Shown here: piece after piece, positions 1 through 7,896 of the stretch | How the letters are laid out: each line of letters starts with the position of its first letter | Numbering within the stretch: the stretch's first letter is position 1 | Assembly (NCBI RefSeq): GCF_023502325.1 | Contig: NZ_JAMFLZ010000005.1 | Location: 124,001 to 188,000, forward strand | Length of the DNA stretch: 64,000 nucleotides | Direction: 5' to 3' | Origin: Wocania_A spongiicola | GTDB lineage: Bacteria > Bacteroidota > Bacteroidia > Flavobacteriales > Flavobacteriaceae | Position numbers and translations under genes: made by a program | Notes under the pieces: model-generated | What the model saw: only the letters and a program-made list of their open reading frames with translations | What the model was told of the DNA's origin: nothing | The model's database searches: none

Positions 1-638
1 AAAACTTCAGCAGATTTTAAAGCATTAATCCACATTTGCCAATCTTCGCCTCCCATTACGGCAACAGTGTTTTTAATATCGTCCTCTGTACAAGGTTCGA
101 TAGAAATTTCTTTAACTTCTCCTGTATGAAAATCTACAGTGTTATCGGTGAATGTGCTACCTATTGGTTTTAAAACCGATTTAAAACGTTCTCCTGTATC
201 TGGATGTTTTCGTACTGGTGAAGCTAAGCTATAAACTAGTAAATCAATTTCTCCTAAATCTTTTTTTATTAAATCGATAGTTTGAGCTTTTATCTCGTTA
301 GAAAAAGCATCTCCATTAATACTTTTTGCATACAAACCATCTTTATGCGCTTGTGCTTCAAAAGCGGCACTATTGTACCAACCTGGGGAAGCAGGGCGAC
401 CTTCGCTTGGTGGTTTTTCAAAAAATGCTCCAATAGTAGCAGCATTAGATCCGTAAGCACTAGTAATTCTTGACGCTAAACCAAAACCTGTTGAAGCTCC
501 TATAACTAATACTTTTTTGGGACCGTTTTTTACTGGTCGTTCTTTAATATACTCTATTTGATTTAATACGTTTTGCTCACAACCTTTTGGATGTGATGTT
601 AAACATATAAAGCCTCTTGTTTTTGGTTCAATTATCAT
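1..638 (-). CDS. fabV: Trans-2-enoyl-CoA/ACP reductase (FabV/TER family), C-terminus cut by window edge
   Basis: The first ~212 residues of an NADH-dependent trans-2-enoyl reductase, the FabV/TER type that carries out the last step of fatty-acid elongation in many bacteria lacking FabI. The ATG is at 636-638 (minus). Visible signs are the N-terminal MIIEPKTRGF, the nucleotide-binding segment VLVIGASTGFGLASR (about residues 43-57) and the family motif LLVYSLASPVR (about 133-143). The catalytic Tyr/Lys pair lies further C-terminal, beyond the left edge. The start is only 3 bp after the lpdA stop, so the two are probably co-transcribed. The match to the family is strong; whether the physiological substrate is acyl-ACP or acyl-CoA cannot be told from sequence. 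Confidence 0.9.
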   Translation of the reverse strand, partial: MIIEPKTRGFICLTSHPKGCEQNVLNQIEYIKERPVKNGPKKVLVIGASTGFGLASRITSAYGSNAATIGAFFEKPPSEGRPASPGWYNSAAFEAQAHKDGLYAKSINGDAFSNEIKAQTIDLIKKDLGEIDLLVYSLASPVRKHPDTGERFKSVLKPIGSTFTDNTVDFHTGEVKEISIEPCTEDDIKNTVAVMGGEDWQMWINALKSAEV

Positions 639-641
639 AAT

Positions 642-2042
642 TTAAATATGTAATGGTCTATTATCAGTGGCTGCTAAAGCCGCTTCTTTAATAGCTTCAG
701 TAAATGTTGGGTGGGCATGAGACATACGCGATACATCTTCAGCAGATGCTCTATATTCCATAGCCACAACTGCTTCAGCAATCATATCTGCAGCACGAGC
801 TCCAACCATATGTACACCTAAAATTTCATCTGTAGTTTTATCAGCTAGAATTTTCACAAACCCATCTAAATCCATACTCGCTCTACTTCTACCTAAAGCG
901 CGCATTGGAAATTGTCCAACTTTATAATCTACACCAGCATCTTTAAGTTCTTCTTCAGATTTTCCAACTGCAGCAACTTCTGGCCATGTATAAACAACCC
1001 CAGGAATTAAATTATAATCGATATGTGGTTTTTGTCCAGCTAAAGTTTCCGCAACAAAAACACCTTCTTCTTCTGCTTTGTGAGCTAGCATTGCTCCTTT
1101 TATAACATCGCCAATAGCATAAATATTTGAAGCTGAAGTTTGTAAATGCTCATTAACTTCAACTTGTCCTCTATCATTCAATTTTACTCCAGCTACTTCA
1201 GCATTTAACCCATCAGTATAAGGGCGACGGCCAACGGATACTAAACAGTAATCCCCTTTAAACTCAACTTCTACTCCTTTTTTATTATCTGCTTTTACAA
1301 TAACTTCATCTCCTTTTCTTTCAACAGATTTTACTTTATGCGAAGCATTAATTTTAAATTTTTGTTTCTTTAAAACTTTATTTAATTCTTTAGATAAGCC
1401 TGCATCCATTGTTGGAATTATTCTGTCCATATATTCAACAACACTAACTTCGGCACCTAACCTTTTATATACTTGTCCAAGCTCTAAACCAATAACACCA
1501 CCACCAATTACAATTAAGTGTTTAGGAATTTCTTTAAGCTTTAAAGCTTCGGTAGATGTAATTACGCGTTCTTTATCTAATTCAATAAACGGTAAATTTG
1601 ATGGTTTACTTCCTGTAGCTATTATAGTGTTTTTTGCTTCAATTTCAGTAGTTTCTTTCCCAGAAATTAAAATATGAGTCGCATCTTTAAAAGAGCCTAG
1701 ACCTTGGTAAACATCTATTTTGTTTTTCTTCATCAAAAAATCGATGCCGCCTGTAGTTTGATCAACCACTGATTGCTTTCGGGCAATCATTTTTTCTAGA
1801 TTTACTTTTACATCACCAGGAATTTCAATACCATGCTCTTCAAAATGCTTTACAGCATCTTCGTAATGATGAGATGAATCTAAAAGGGCTTTACTTGGAA
1901 TACAACCAACATTTAAACATGTACCTCCAAGTGTTGAGTATTTTTCAATAATGGCTGTTTTCATGCCTAATTGTGCGCATCGTATTGCTGCAACATATCC
2001 ACCAGGACCTGAACCTATAACTGCTACATCGTATGAATTCAT
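642..2042 (-). CDS. lpdA: Dihydrolipoyl dehydrogenase (E3)
   Basis: FAD-dependent E3 subunit that reoxidises lipoamide in the pyruvate and 2-oxoglutarate dehydrogenase complexes. At 466 aa it has the usual length. It shows the N-terminal FAD motif GSGPGG (residues 10-15), the redox-active disulfide in GGTCLNVGCIPSK (C42, C47), the NAD-binding VIGGGVIGLELG (about 178-189), the second FAD motif IYAIGDV, and the C-terminal HAHPTFTEA with the catalytic His-Glu dyad (H444, E449). A -7-like box lies at 2077-2084 on the minus strand. fabV follows 3 bp downstream. Which E3-using complex it serves is not shown by context because no E1/E2 gene is nearby. Confidence 0.97.
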   Translation of the reverse strand: MNSYDVAVIGSGPGGYVAAIRCAQLGMKTAIIEKYSTLGGTCLNVGCIPSKALLDSSHHYEDAVKHFEEHGIEIPGDVKVNLEKMIARKQSVVDQTTGGIDFLMKKNKIDVYQGLGSFKDATHILISGKETTEIEAKNTIIATGSKPSNLPFIELDKERVITSTEALKLKEIPKHLIVIGGGVIGLELGQVYKRLGAEVSVVEYMDRIIPTMDAGLSKELNKVLKKQKFKINASHKVKSVERKGDEVIVKADNKKGVEVEFKGDYCLVSVGRRPYTDGLNAEVAGVKLNDRGQVEVNEHLQTSASNIYAIGDVIKGAMLAHKAEEEGVFVAETLAGQKPHIDYNLIPGVVYTWPEVAAVGKSEEELKDAGVDYKVGQFPMRALGRSRASMDLDGFVKILADKTTDEILGVHMVGARAADMIAEAVVAMEYRASAEDVSRMSHAHPTFTEAIKEAALAATDNRPLHI

Positions 2043-2076
2043 AAGAATATTTTGTTTTCTATTTTTAAATCGAACA

Positions 2077-2084
2077 CAAAAATA
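2077..2084 (-). promoter_or_regulatory. Candidate -7 box for lpdA
   Basis: On the minus strand this reads TATTTTTG, matching the Bacteroidetes TAnnTTTG -7 consensus. It would start transcription about 30 nt upstream of the lpdA ATG. No convincing -33 TTTG is visible. Confidence 0.4.
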
Positions 2085-2139
2085 CGAATGTTTTATGGGA
2101 AGACCATAAAAAACAGAACTCTTAATTTTCTATAAATGC

Positions 2140-2991
2140 TTAAACTTTTTTTGCAATTAAAGTAAGCTCGGGTTCGTTAATGGTTAATGACTTTACAATA
2201 TCATTTTCAACTTGAAATGTAATGGAAACAGAAGATACACCATTATATAAAAATCTATTATCGCCAACAGGATTTAAACCTCCTCCAAACTCACCTAACT
2301 TACCTAAAGATAACATTTTTCGCATATTCTTTTTAACTGAAAATCCATCCTTCTCTCCTTCTCCATAACGGTAATCTCCAAGGTACTTTTGCATTTTATC
2401 TTCTTCTAATTTTGCATAACTTTCTCCACCAGCATTACCCAACTTTTCTAAATATTCAATTAGCTTTTCAGAGTTTTCTATTTGACCTTCTGTCATTTTA
2501 TCTTTCATTCTTAAACCTGCTCTAGCATGTGTTAACAAGCTAATACCATGTGGACCTAGTGTTTTTTGAATATTTGGTGTCATTTCTATCATAGACTTTA
2601 CAATATTGAATGCCCCAAGCATAGCATAAGTAAACATTGTTGGTCGCGCCCCTTTGCTAATTAAGTAATTTACAATATCTCGCCTACCAACATGCGAAGC
2701 AGCCCCAATTGCAGATTCCCAATCGCCAAAACTCCAATCCCAACTTGCCCGAGCTAGCTCTGTGCGCTTATCTACTAGTTCTTTAACACGATCTAAATCG
2801 AAATGTGATTTGCCTACCACTTCGTTTACAATAGCATCATCAATTGATGGGTAACGGTGGAATAGTTTTGGATTTATTTTTTCTGTATTGAATATTTCTT
2901 TTGCATAAGAAATATTAGGAATTGAAACTGCTAGTAAACCAAAAACAGAGCTTTTAATAGCTGTTCTTCTTGTAAAGATAGTTTTAGACAT
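2140..2991 (-). CDS. Tat-exported ankyrin-repeat-like protein
   Basis: A 283-aa exported protein. The N-terminus (MSKTIFTRRTAIKSS then a hydrophobic stretch to about residue 30) fits a twin-arginine signal, suggesting export of a folded protein. The middle (about residues 85-170) has ankyrin-like helix pairs: a segment around AIGAASHVGRRDIVNYLISKG, followed by a degenerate repeat around MLGAFNIVKSMIEM. The C-terminal third carries a beta-rich segment (about 205-280) of unknown fold. No catalytic motif is visible, so a protein-binding role is the only reasonable guess. The gene lies downstream of the S41 protease on the same strand with a hairpin between them. Confidence 0.75.
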   Translation of the reverse strand: MSKTIFTRRTAIKSSVFGLLAVSIPNISYAKEIFNTEKINPKLFHRYPSIDDAIVNEVVGKSHFDLDRVKELVDKRTELARASWDWSFGDWESAIGAASHVGRRDIVNYLISKGARPTMFTYAMLGAFNIVKSMIEMTPNIQKTLGPHGISLLTHARAGLRMKDKMTEGQIENSEKLIEYLEKLGNAGGESYAKLEEDKMQKYLGDYRYGEGEKDGFSVKKNMRKMLSLGKLGEFGGGLNPVGDNRFLYNGVSSVSITFQVENDIVKSLTINEPELTLIAKKV

Positions 2992-3043
2992 GACTTCAAA
3001 TTTTTCAAAAAAGATACTTTTTTAAAATTAAAAAATAAGAGCC

Positions 3044-3065
3044 TTTAACATACTGTTATGTTAAA
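3044..3065 (-). terminator. Hairpin between S41 protease and ankyrin gene, possible weak terminator
   Basis: A perfect 9-bp stem (TTTAACATA / TATGTTAAA) with a 4-nt loop. On the minus strand a T-rich run begins about 7 nt after the stem, so it could be a weak terminator after the S41 gene, or an operator for the ankyrin gene. Confidence 0.4.
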
Positions 3066-3091
3066 TGTTAGCCTAAGGTATAAGTTAAAAG

Positions 3092-4684
3092 CTAATTCTT
3101 TTTTTCAATATCATTTAAAGCCCATTCTAACTCGGTATCAATATTTAGTTTTCTATCATCAATAGTTGGAGTAATTTTAATATCTGGCTTTACACCGTAG
3201 CCATCTGGACTTTGCTTTTGTGGTGCCTCAATTTGCATTAAACCCATTCTAACTTTTAGCTTTGATGCTGGCAATTGGTATAGTTTATAAATCCCTGCAA
3301 CTGTACCATTATAAGCACCTCCAGTTTCTTCTCCTACAAAAATAGCTCGTTTGTTTGCTTTGAGATGAGTTGACAAGATAGAAGAGGCTGAAAACGAATT
3401 TCCATTAATTAAAACATATATAATCCCTTTATAATGTAAAGGGTTTGGTTCTTTTACTTTTGAATATTTATTGAATCTATAATATAACTTTCCGTCTTTC
3501 TTCTTTGTCTTTAATAAATTATGAGTTAGTATAAATGGCGACAATATACCAGAAACAACTTTTAATCCAATAGAGCTAGTATTACTCATTAGGTATTTAA
3601 AAAAAGGCGTTCTGCTATTAACTTCACTTTCAGTAATAAATTGATAGTTCTCATCTGTTAAATATGAATATAAATTATCAATCTCAGAAATGCGCCCACC
3701 TCCATTATCTCTTAAATCTAAAATGAAATGTTTTGTCTTTGCAGAATCTAATTTTGTAAAACTTTCTTTATAGAATTCTTTAAAACTACCATTACTAAAC
3801 CCTCTAATTTTCATATAAGCAACTGTGCTATCTTTTCCTATAAATTTAAGGCTTCTAGTATATTGCTTTACACTAGGCATATAGCCATGTTTATTATTAT
3901 ATTTTCGCCTTTTCTTTGCTTTTAATTTCTTTGCCTTTTTTTCTTCCTTAGTTAATTTTTTAGGCTTAACAACTTTAGTAGAATCTATTAATTCTGATTT
4001 TTCTTTTTTATCTTCCTTTTTTAAGCGTTTAAATGTCTTTATGAAAACAGAATCTTCATTCTTAAAAGTAACTTTTAAACTATCAACAAAACCTTTATTT
4101 CTGTAATAAAAACTTTTAAAGTTCTTGCCAACAAATCTATTATGTAAGGTGGTATTATAGCCATCAGAAGCAAATTGTGTTTTAAACTCTTCTACTAAAT
4201 TCGCTGCTAAATCGTTATCAATTTTAACCACTTCACAACCAACAAGTGCAGAGTCTTTACCTCTTGTGTTTTTTACCCAAAGTTTATTCTCTAAATACTC
4301 AAAATCTAAATCGTAAAACTCAAATTTTTTCTTTTTTAATAATTTTCTTTCTTTTCGTGTAAATCGTTTGTTAGCTGATCCTACTGAAACATGCCCTTGC
4401 CTTACATTAGCTACAACAGGTGCAAGCTCTTTATAAAATACTCTAGATGTCATAGGTTTTTTAATTGAAGCTTTTAAACTATCAAATTTAAAATCTAAAT
4501 CTTTTTTTGAAGTATATTGATATAATTTAGGGTGGTTTTTTTTAAGTTGTTTATAAAGTTTATCTACATCATTTTGTAAATCTTCAACAGTATGTAAAGA
4601 TGTAATTTGCTCGTTATAAGTTTTTACACTGCTACAAGATGTAACAACAAGTAAAATAACAAAAACAGAAAGGAGTTTCTTCAT
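3092..4684 (-). CDS. S41 family peptidase, lipoprotein
   Basis: A 530-aa C-terminal-processing/tricorn-type serine protease anchored as a lipoprotein: the signal peptide ends in VVTSCSS with the lipobox Cys at about residue 17. The S41 core is seen in FILDLRDNGGG (about 320-330), the nucleophile region NGNSFSASS (about 427-435) and GEETGGAYNG (about 451-460). An N-terminal helical bundle includes LKKNHPKLYQYTSKK and RQGHVSVG. A very basic, lysine-rich insertion occupies about residues 215-270, which is unusual for the family. It is divergent from smpB. The substrate is unknown. Confidence 0.88.
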   Translation of the reverse strand: MKKLLSVFVILLVVTSCSSVKTYNEQITSLHTVEDLQNDVDKLYKQLKKNHPKLYQYTSKKDLDFKFDSLKASIKKPMTSRVFYKELAPVVANVRQGHVSVGSANKRFTRKERKLLKKKKFEFYDLDFEYLENKLWVKNTRGKDSALVGCEVVKIDNDLAANLVEEFKTQFASDGYNTTLHNRFVGKNFKSFYYRNKGFVDSLKVTFKNEDSVFIKTFKRLKKEDKKEKSELIDSTKVVKPKKLTKEEKKAKKLKAKKRRKYNNKHGYMPSVKQYTRSLKFIGKDSTVAYMKIRGFSNGSFKEFYKESFTKLDSAKTKHFILDLRDNGGGRISEIDNLYSYLTDENYQFITESEVNSRTPFFKYLMSNTSSIGLKVVSGILSPFILTHNLLKTKKKDGKLYYRFNKYSKVKEPNPLHYKGIIYVLINGNSFSASSILSTHLKANKRAIFVGEETGGAYNGTVAGIYKLYQLPASKLKVRMGLMQIEAPQKQSPDGYGVKPDIKITPTIDDRKLNIDTELEWALNDIEKKN

Positions 4685-4780
4685 TAAAAAAATAATCTTA
4701 TTAATAAAGCTACTAAAGTAATTGTAATTATTTTAATTTATATTGTATTAATTAATCTTTAACTTTTAAGTAAAATCACG

Positions 4781-4788
4781 TAGTTTTG
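4781..4788 (+). promoter_or_regulatory. -7 box placing the transcript start at the smpB ATG
   Basis: TAGTTTTG matches TAnnTTTG exactly. It ends 6 bp before the smpB ATG (4795), so the expected start site falls on or next to the start codon and the mRNA would be leaderless. It also argues against the in-frame TTG at 4786, which lies inside the box. Confidence 0.5.
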
Positions 4789-4794
4789 TGCCCC

Positions 4795-5253
4795 ATGCAA
4801 AAAACCATTAACATACAAAATAAAAAAGCGCGCTTTCTATATGAGATTTTGGATAAGTATACAGCTGGAATAGTGTTAACTGGAACCGAAATCAAGTCTA
4901 TTCGAAATAGTAAAGCTTCTATAGCTGAAAGCTTTTGTGAGTTTAATGAAAAGGGAGAACTTTTTGTAATTAATGCCACTATTGAAGAATATGCTTTTGG
5001 GAATTATTACAACCATAGACCAAAAGCGGAAAGAAAACTTCTTTTAAATAAAAAAGAATTAAAAAAACTTAATAAAGAAGTTCAAAACACTGGGCTAACC
5101 ATTATTCCGTTGCGTTTGTTTATTAATGAAAAAGGGTTTGCTAAATTAGATATAGCCTTAGCAAAAGGAAAAAAACTATACGACAAGCGCGAAACCATAA
5201 AGGACCGCGATAATAAACGTGATTTAGATAGAATTAAAAAGACTTACAAATAG
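4795..5253 (+). CDS. smpB: SsrA-binding protein SmpB
   Basis: 152-aa tmRNA-binding protein needed for trans-translation rescue of stalled ribosomes. The family signature is clear: NKKARFLYEI near the start, GIVLTGTEIKSIRNSKASI, EEYAFGNYYNHRPKAERKLLLNKKE, RLFINEKGFAKLDIALAKGKK, and the basic C-terminal tail YDKRETIKDRDNKRDLDRI that enters the ribosomal A-site. The start was placed at the ATG at 4795 rather than an upstream in-frame TTG at 4786, because the family begins about 7 residues before NKKARF and the TTG overlaps the -7 box. No ssrA gene is seen in the window. Confidence 0.96.
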   Translation: MQKTINIQNKKARFLYEILDKYTAGIVLTGTEIKSIRNSKASIAESFCEFNEKGELFVINATIEEYAFGNYYNHRPKAERKLLLNKKELKKLNKEVQNTGLTIIPLRLFINEKGFAKLDIALAKGKKLYDKRETIKDRDNKRDLDRIKKTYK

Positions 5254-5320
5254 TTTCTGATTATAATCTTTTATATTCATCTAATAAGGATGATATTTTT
5301 ATTGAATACATGTATAAAGT

Positions 5321-5338
5321 TTTCTTAAATTTAAGAAA
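5321..5338. repeat. 18-bp perfect palindrome upstream of the secreted NTF2-like/S15 pair
   Basis: TTTCTTAAATTTAAGAAA is a perfect dyad lying 57 bp before the ATG at 5395. No T-run follows, so it is a candidate operator rather than a terminator. It is AT-rich, so chance is possible. Confidence 0.35.
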
Positions 5339-5394
5339 GTCTTAACGCTTCAACCACTTCCAATTTTCTACTTTGTGGCTTTAAAATTTCTAAC

Positions 5395-5931
5395 ATGAAA
5401 AAATTAATTACATTACTTTTTATCTGCTTATTAATGTTTTCTTCAAATGCACAGGAAACAGCAGAAAAGCCTAAGGATTATTCCAGCAAAGTAGAAACAT
5501 TAGATAGCACTATTAAAACACTTTATGCTGTTATTTCCGGTGAAAAAGGGGAAGCAAGAGACTGGAAGCTTTTTAAGTATCTGTTTAAACCTGATGCCAA
5601 ATTAATTCCATCAGGAAAAGATAAAGAAGGTGTTTATAAAATACGATACATGAAACCAGACGATTACATTAAAAGTTCTGGTAAATGGTTAGTAGAAAAC
5701 GGATTTTTTGAAAAAGAAATACACCGAAAAGTTGATGTTTTTGGTAATATTACTCAAGTATTTAGCACATACGAGTCTTTTAAAAGTGAAACAGATAAAG
5801 CCCCTTTTATGCGTGGTATTAATAGCATTCAATTATTGAATGATGGTAAACGTTGGTGGATAATTAATATTTATTGGACACAAGAAACTAAAGAAAACCC
5901 TATACCTAACGAATATCTTCCAAAACAATAA
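5395..5931 (+). CDS. Secreted NTF2-like (SnoaL-type) protein
   Basis: A 178-aa protein with a clear Sec signal peptide (MKKLITLLFICLLMFSSNAQ). The mature part has the layout of small NTF2/SnoaL-fold proteins: an N-terminal helix with TIKTLYAVISGEKGEARDW, a WKLFKYLFKPDAKLIPSG segment, and C-terminal strands ending in RWWIINIYWTQE. Close homologues are common in Flavobacteriaceae as unnamed nuclear-transport-factor-2-like proteins. No catalytic residues can be assigned. It sits 5 bp upstream of the S15 peptidase gene, so the two are very likely co-transcribed. Confidence 0.75.
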   Translation: MKKLITLLFICLLMFSSNAQETAEKPKDYSSKVETLDSTIKTLYAVISGEKGEARDWKLFKYLFKPDAKLIPSGKDKEGVYKIRYMKPDDYIKSSGKWLVENGFFEKEIHRKVDVFGNITQVFSTYESFKSETDKAPFMRGINSIQLLNDGKRWWIINIYWTQETKENPIPNEYLPKQ

Positions 5932-5936
5932 AACTC

Positions 5937-7847
5937 ATGACAAATTTTTTAAAATTAAAATCTATAATCTTTTCTTTCTCTATCTCAATTATTACGCTTT
6001 TTTCTGGTTTTGCTCAAGAAAAAACAACTCCAATTTTTCAAGATGGAGAAGCTCAAATAGTTGAAGCATTTAATACGCCAGATAAATGGATTCGTCATGA
6101 TTTATTTGTTGAAACCGAATTTGACACCGATGGTGATGGTAAATTAGATCGTGTGCATGTTAGCGTTACTAGACCATTTCAAACAGATACTGAAGGTTTA
6201 AAACTACCAATAATTTACGAGTCTAGCCCATACTATGCTGGAGTTGCTCCTGACGTTGATGGTGTATTTTGGGATGTCAATCATGAATTAGGTGAAACAG
6301 CACAAGAGCGTGCACACCCAGAAGTAAAAAGACTAGGTGAAAGACCAATTATATCAAATTCACAAATTAAAACTTGGGTTCCTAGAGGCTATATTGTTGT
6401 GCATTCATCATCTCCTGGAACAGGACTATCACAAGGATCTCCTACTGTTGGTGGTGATAACGAATCATTAGCACCTAAAGCTGTTATAGATTGGTTATGC
6501 GGACGCGCAAAAGGTTATACTGAACCTTATGGAAATAAAACCGTTGAAGCATTTTGGAGTACAGGTAAAGTTGGTATGACAGGAACATCTTATAATGGAA
6601 CAATTCCGTTGGCAGCAGCTACCACAGGTGTTGAAGGTTTAGAAGTTATTATTCCAGTGGCGCCAAACACTTCATATTACCACTATTATCGTTCAAACGG
6701 ATTGGTACGTTCTCCTGGTGGTTATTTAGGTGAAGATATAGATGTGTTATACGATTACATTCATAGCGGCGGAGAAGAGCCTCTTATTCCAAATAGTGAT
6801 TTTAAAGTTAACGATGCCAATATTCCTAAAGGATATAAATCTAAAAGAGCATACAGCAATGCAAAAATTCGTGATACTGAAATGAAAAACGGTATGGATA
6901 GAATTACTGGCGATTATAATGATTTTTGGGCAGGACGCGATTATTTAAATGATATGGGACCTATGAAAGCTGCATTATTAATGTCGCACGGGTTTAACGA
7001 TTGGAATGTTATGCCAGAGCATAGCTACCGTATTTATAAAAGGGCAAAAGAAATGGGGTTGCCTACTCAAATTTACTATCATCAATTTGGTCATGGTGGA
7101 CCTCCACCAGTTAGCATGATGAACAAATGGTTTACACATTATTTACACAATGTTGAAAACGGAATTGAAGAAGAGCCAAATAAAGCGTGGATTGTTCGTG
7201 AAGGTGATAAAATGAGCAACCCAACGGCATACAAAGATTACCCAAATCCTGAAGCTAAAGACATTGTTTTACATTTAACTTCTGGTGCTCCAAAAGCAGG
7301 AGGTTTAACTAATACAAAAGCATTAAAACAAGGTAAAGAGACTTTAATAGATAATTATTCATTTTCTGGTGAAGCGTTGGCAAGAGCAGAGATTACAAAT
7401 CACCGTTTGTTGTATATAACACCTAAGCTGGAAAAAGATATTCATATTTCTGGTGTTCCGAAAATTACAATCAAATTGGCAAGTAATAAGCCTGCTGCTA
7501 ATTTATCGGTTTGGCTAGTTTCACTACCATGGGATGAAAGCAGAAGAGCAAAAACTACTGATAACATTATTACTCGTGGTTGGGCAGACCCTCAAAATCA
7601 TAAATCGATAACTGAAAGCGCTCCTTTAAAACCTGGTAAGTTTTATGAAATGACTTTTAATTTACAACCAGATGATCAAGTTATAAAAGCTGGACAACAA
7701 ATAGGGTTAATGATTTTTTCTAGCGATAAAGAGTATACTTTGCATCCAAAACCTGGAGCAGAATTAACTATTGATTTGGATGGAACAACATTAACATTGC
7801 CTGTTGTTGGTGGTGTTGAAAATTTTGTAAATGCTTTGGGTAAATAG
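5937..7847 (+). CDS. Secreted Xaa-Pro dipeptidyl-peptidase (S15/CocE family)
   Basis: A 636-aa alpha/beta-hydrolase with a signal peptide cut near FSGFAQ (about residue 27). The triad is readable: Ser218 in GMTGTSYNG, Asp355 in SHGFNDWNV and His386 in QFGHGGPP. A calcium-loop-like DTDGDGKLDRV lies at about 63-73, and the C-terminal third (about 440-630) is the jelly-roll domain typical of PepX and CocE relatives. It probably cleaves Xaa-Pro dipeptides from peptides outside the cytoplasm, although CocE-type esterase activity cannot be excluded. It follows the NTF2-like gene by 5 bp and converges on the next gene. Confidence 0.88.
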   Translation: MTNFLKLKSIIFSFSISIITLFSGFAQEKTTPIFQDGEAQIVEAFNTPDKWIRHDLFVETEFDTDGDGKLDRVHVSVTRPFQTDTEGLKLPIIYESSPYYAGVAPDVDGVFWDVNHELGETAQERAHPEVKRLGERPIISNSQIKTWVPRGYIVVHSSSPGTGLSQGSPTVGGDNESLAPKAVIDWLCGRAKGYTEPYGNKTVEAFWSTGKVGMTGTSYNGTIPLAAATTGVEGLEVIIPVAPNTSYYHYYRSNGLVRSPGGYLGEDIDVLYDYIHSGGEEPLIPNSDFKVNDANIPKGYKSKRAYSNAKIRDTEMKNGMDRITGDYNDFWAGRDYLNDMGPMKAALLMSHGFNDWNVMPEHSYRIYKRAKEMGLPTQIYYHQFGHGGPPPVSMMNKWFTHYLHNVENGIEEEPNKAWIVREGDKMSNPTAYKDYPNPEAKDIVLHLTSGAPKAGGLTNTKALKQGKETLIDNYSFSGEALARAEITNHRLLYITPKLEKDIHISGVPKITIKLASNKPAANLSVWLVSLPWDESRRAKTTDNIITRGWADPQNHKSITESAPLKPGKFYEMTFNLQPDDQVIKAGQQIGLMIFSSDKEYTLHPKPGAELTIDLDGTTLTLPVVGGVENFVNALGK

Positions 7848-7896
7848 TATTGTTTAAAAAATATCCAATTATTTTAATTTAAATATTTTACTTAGA

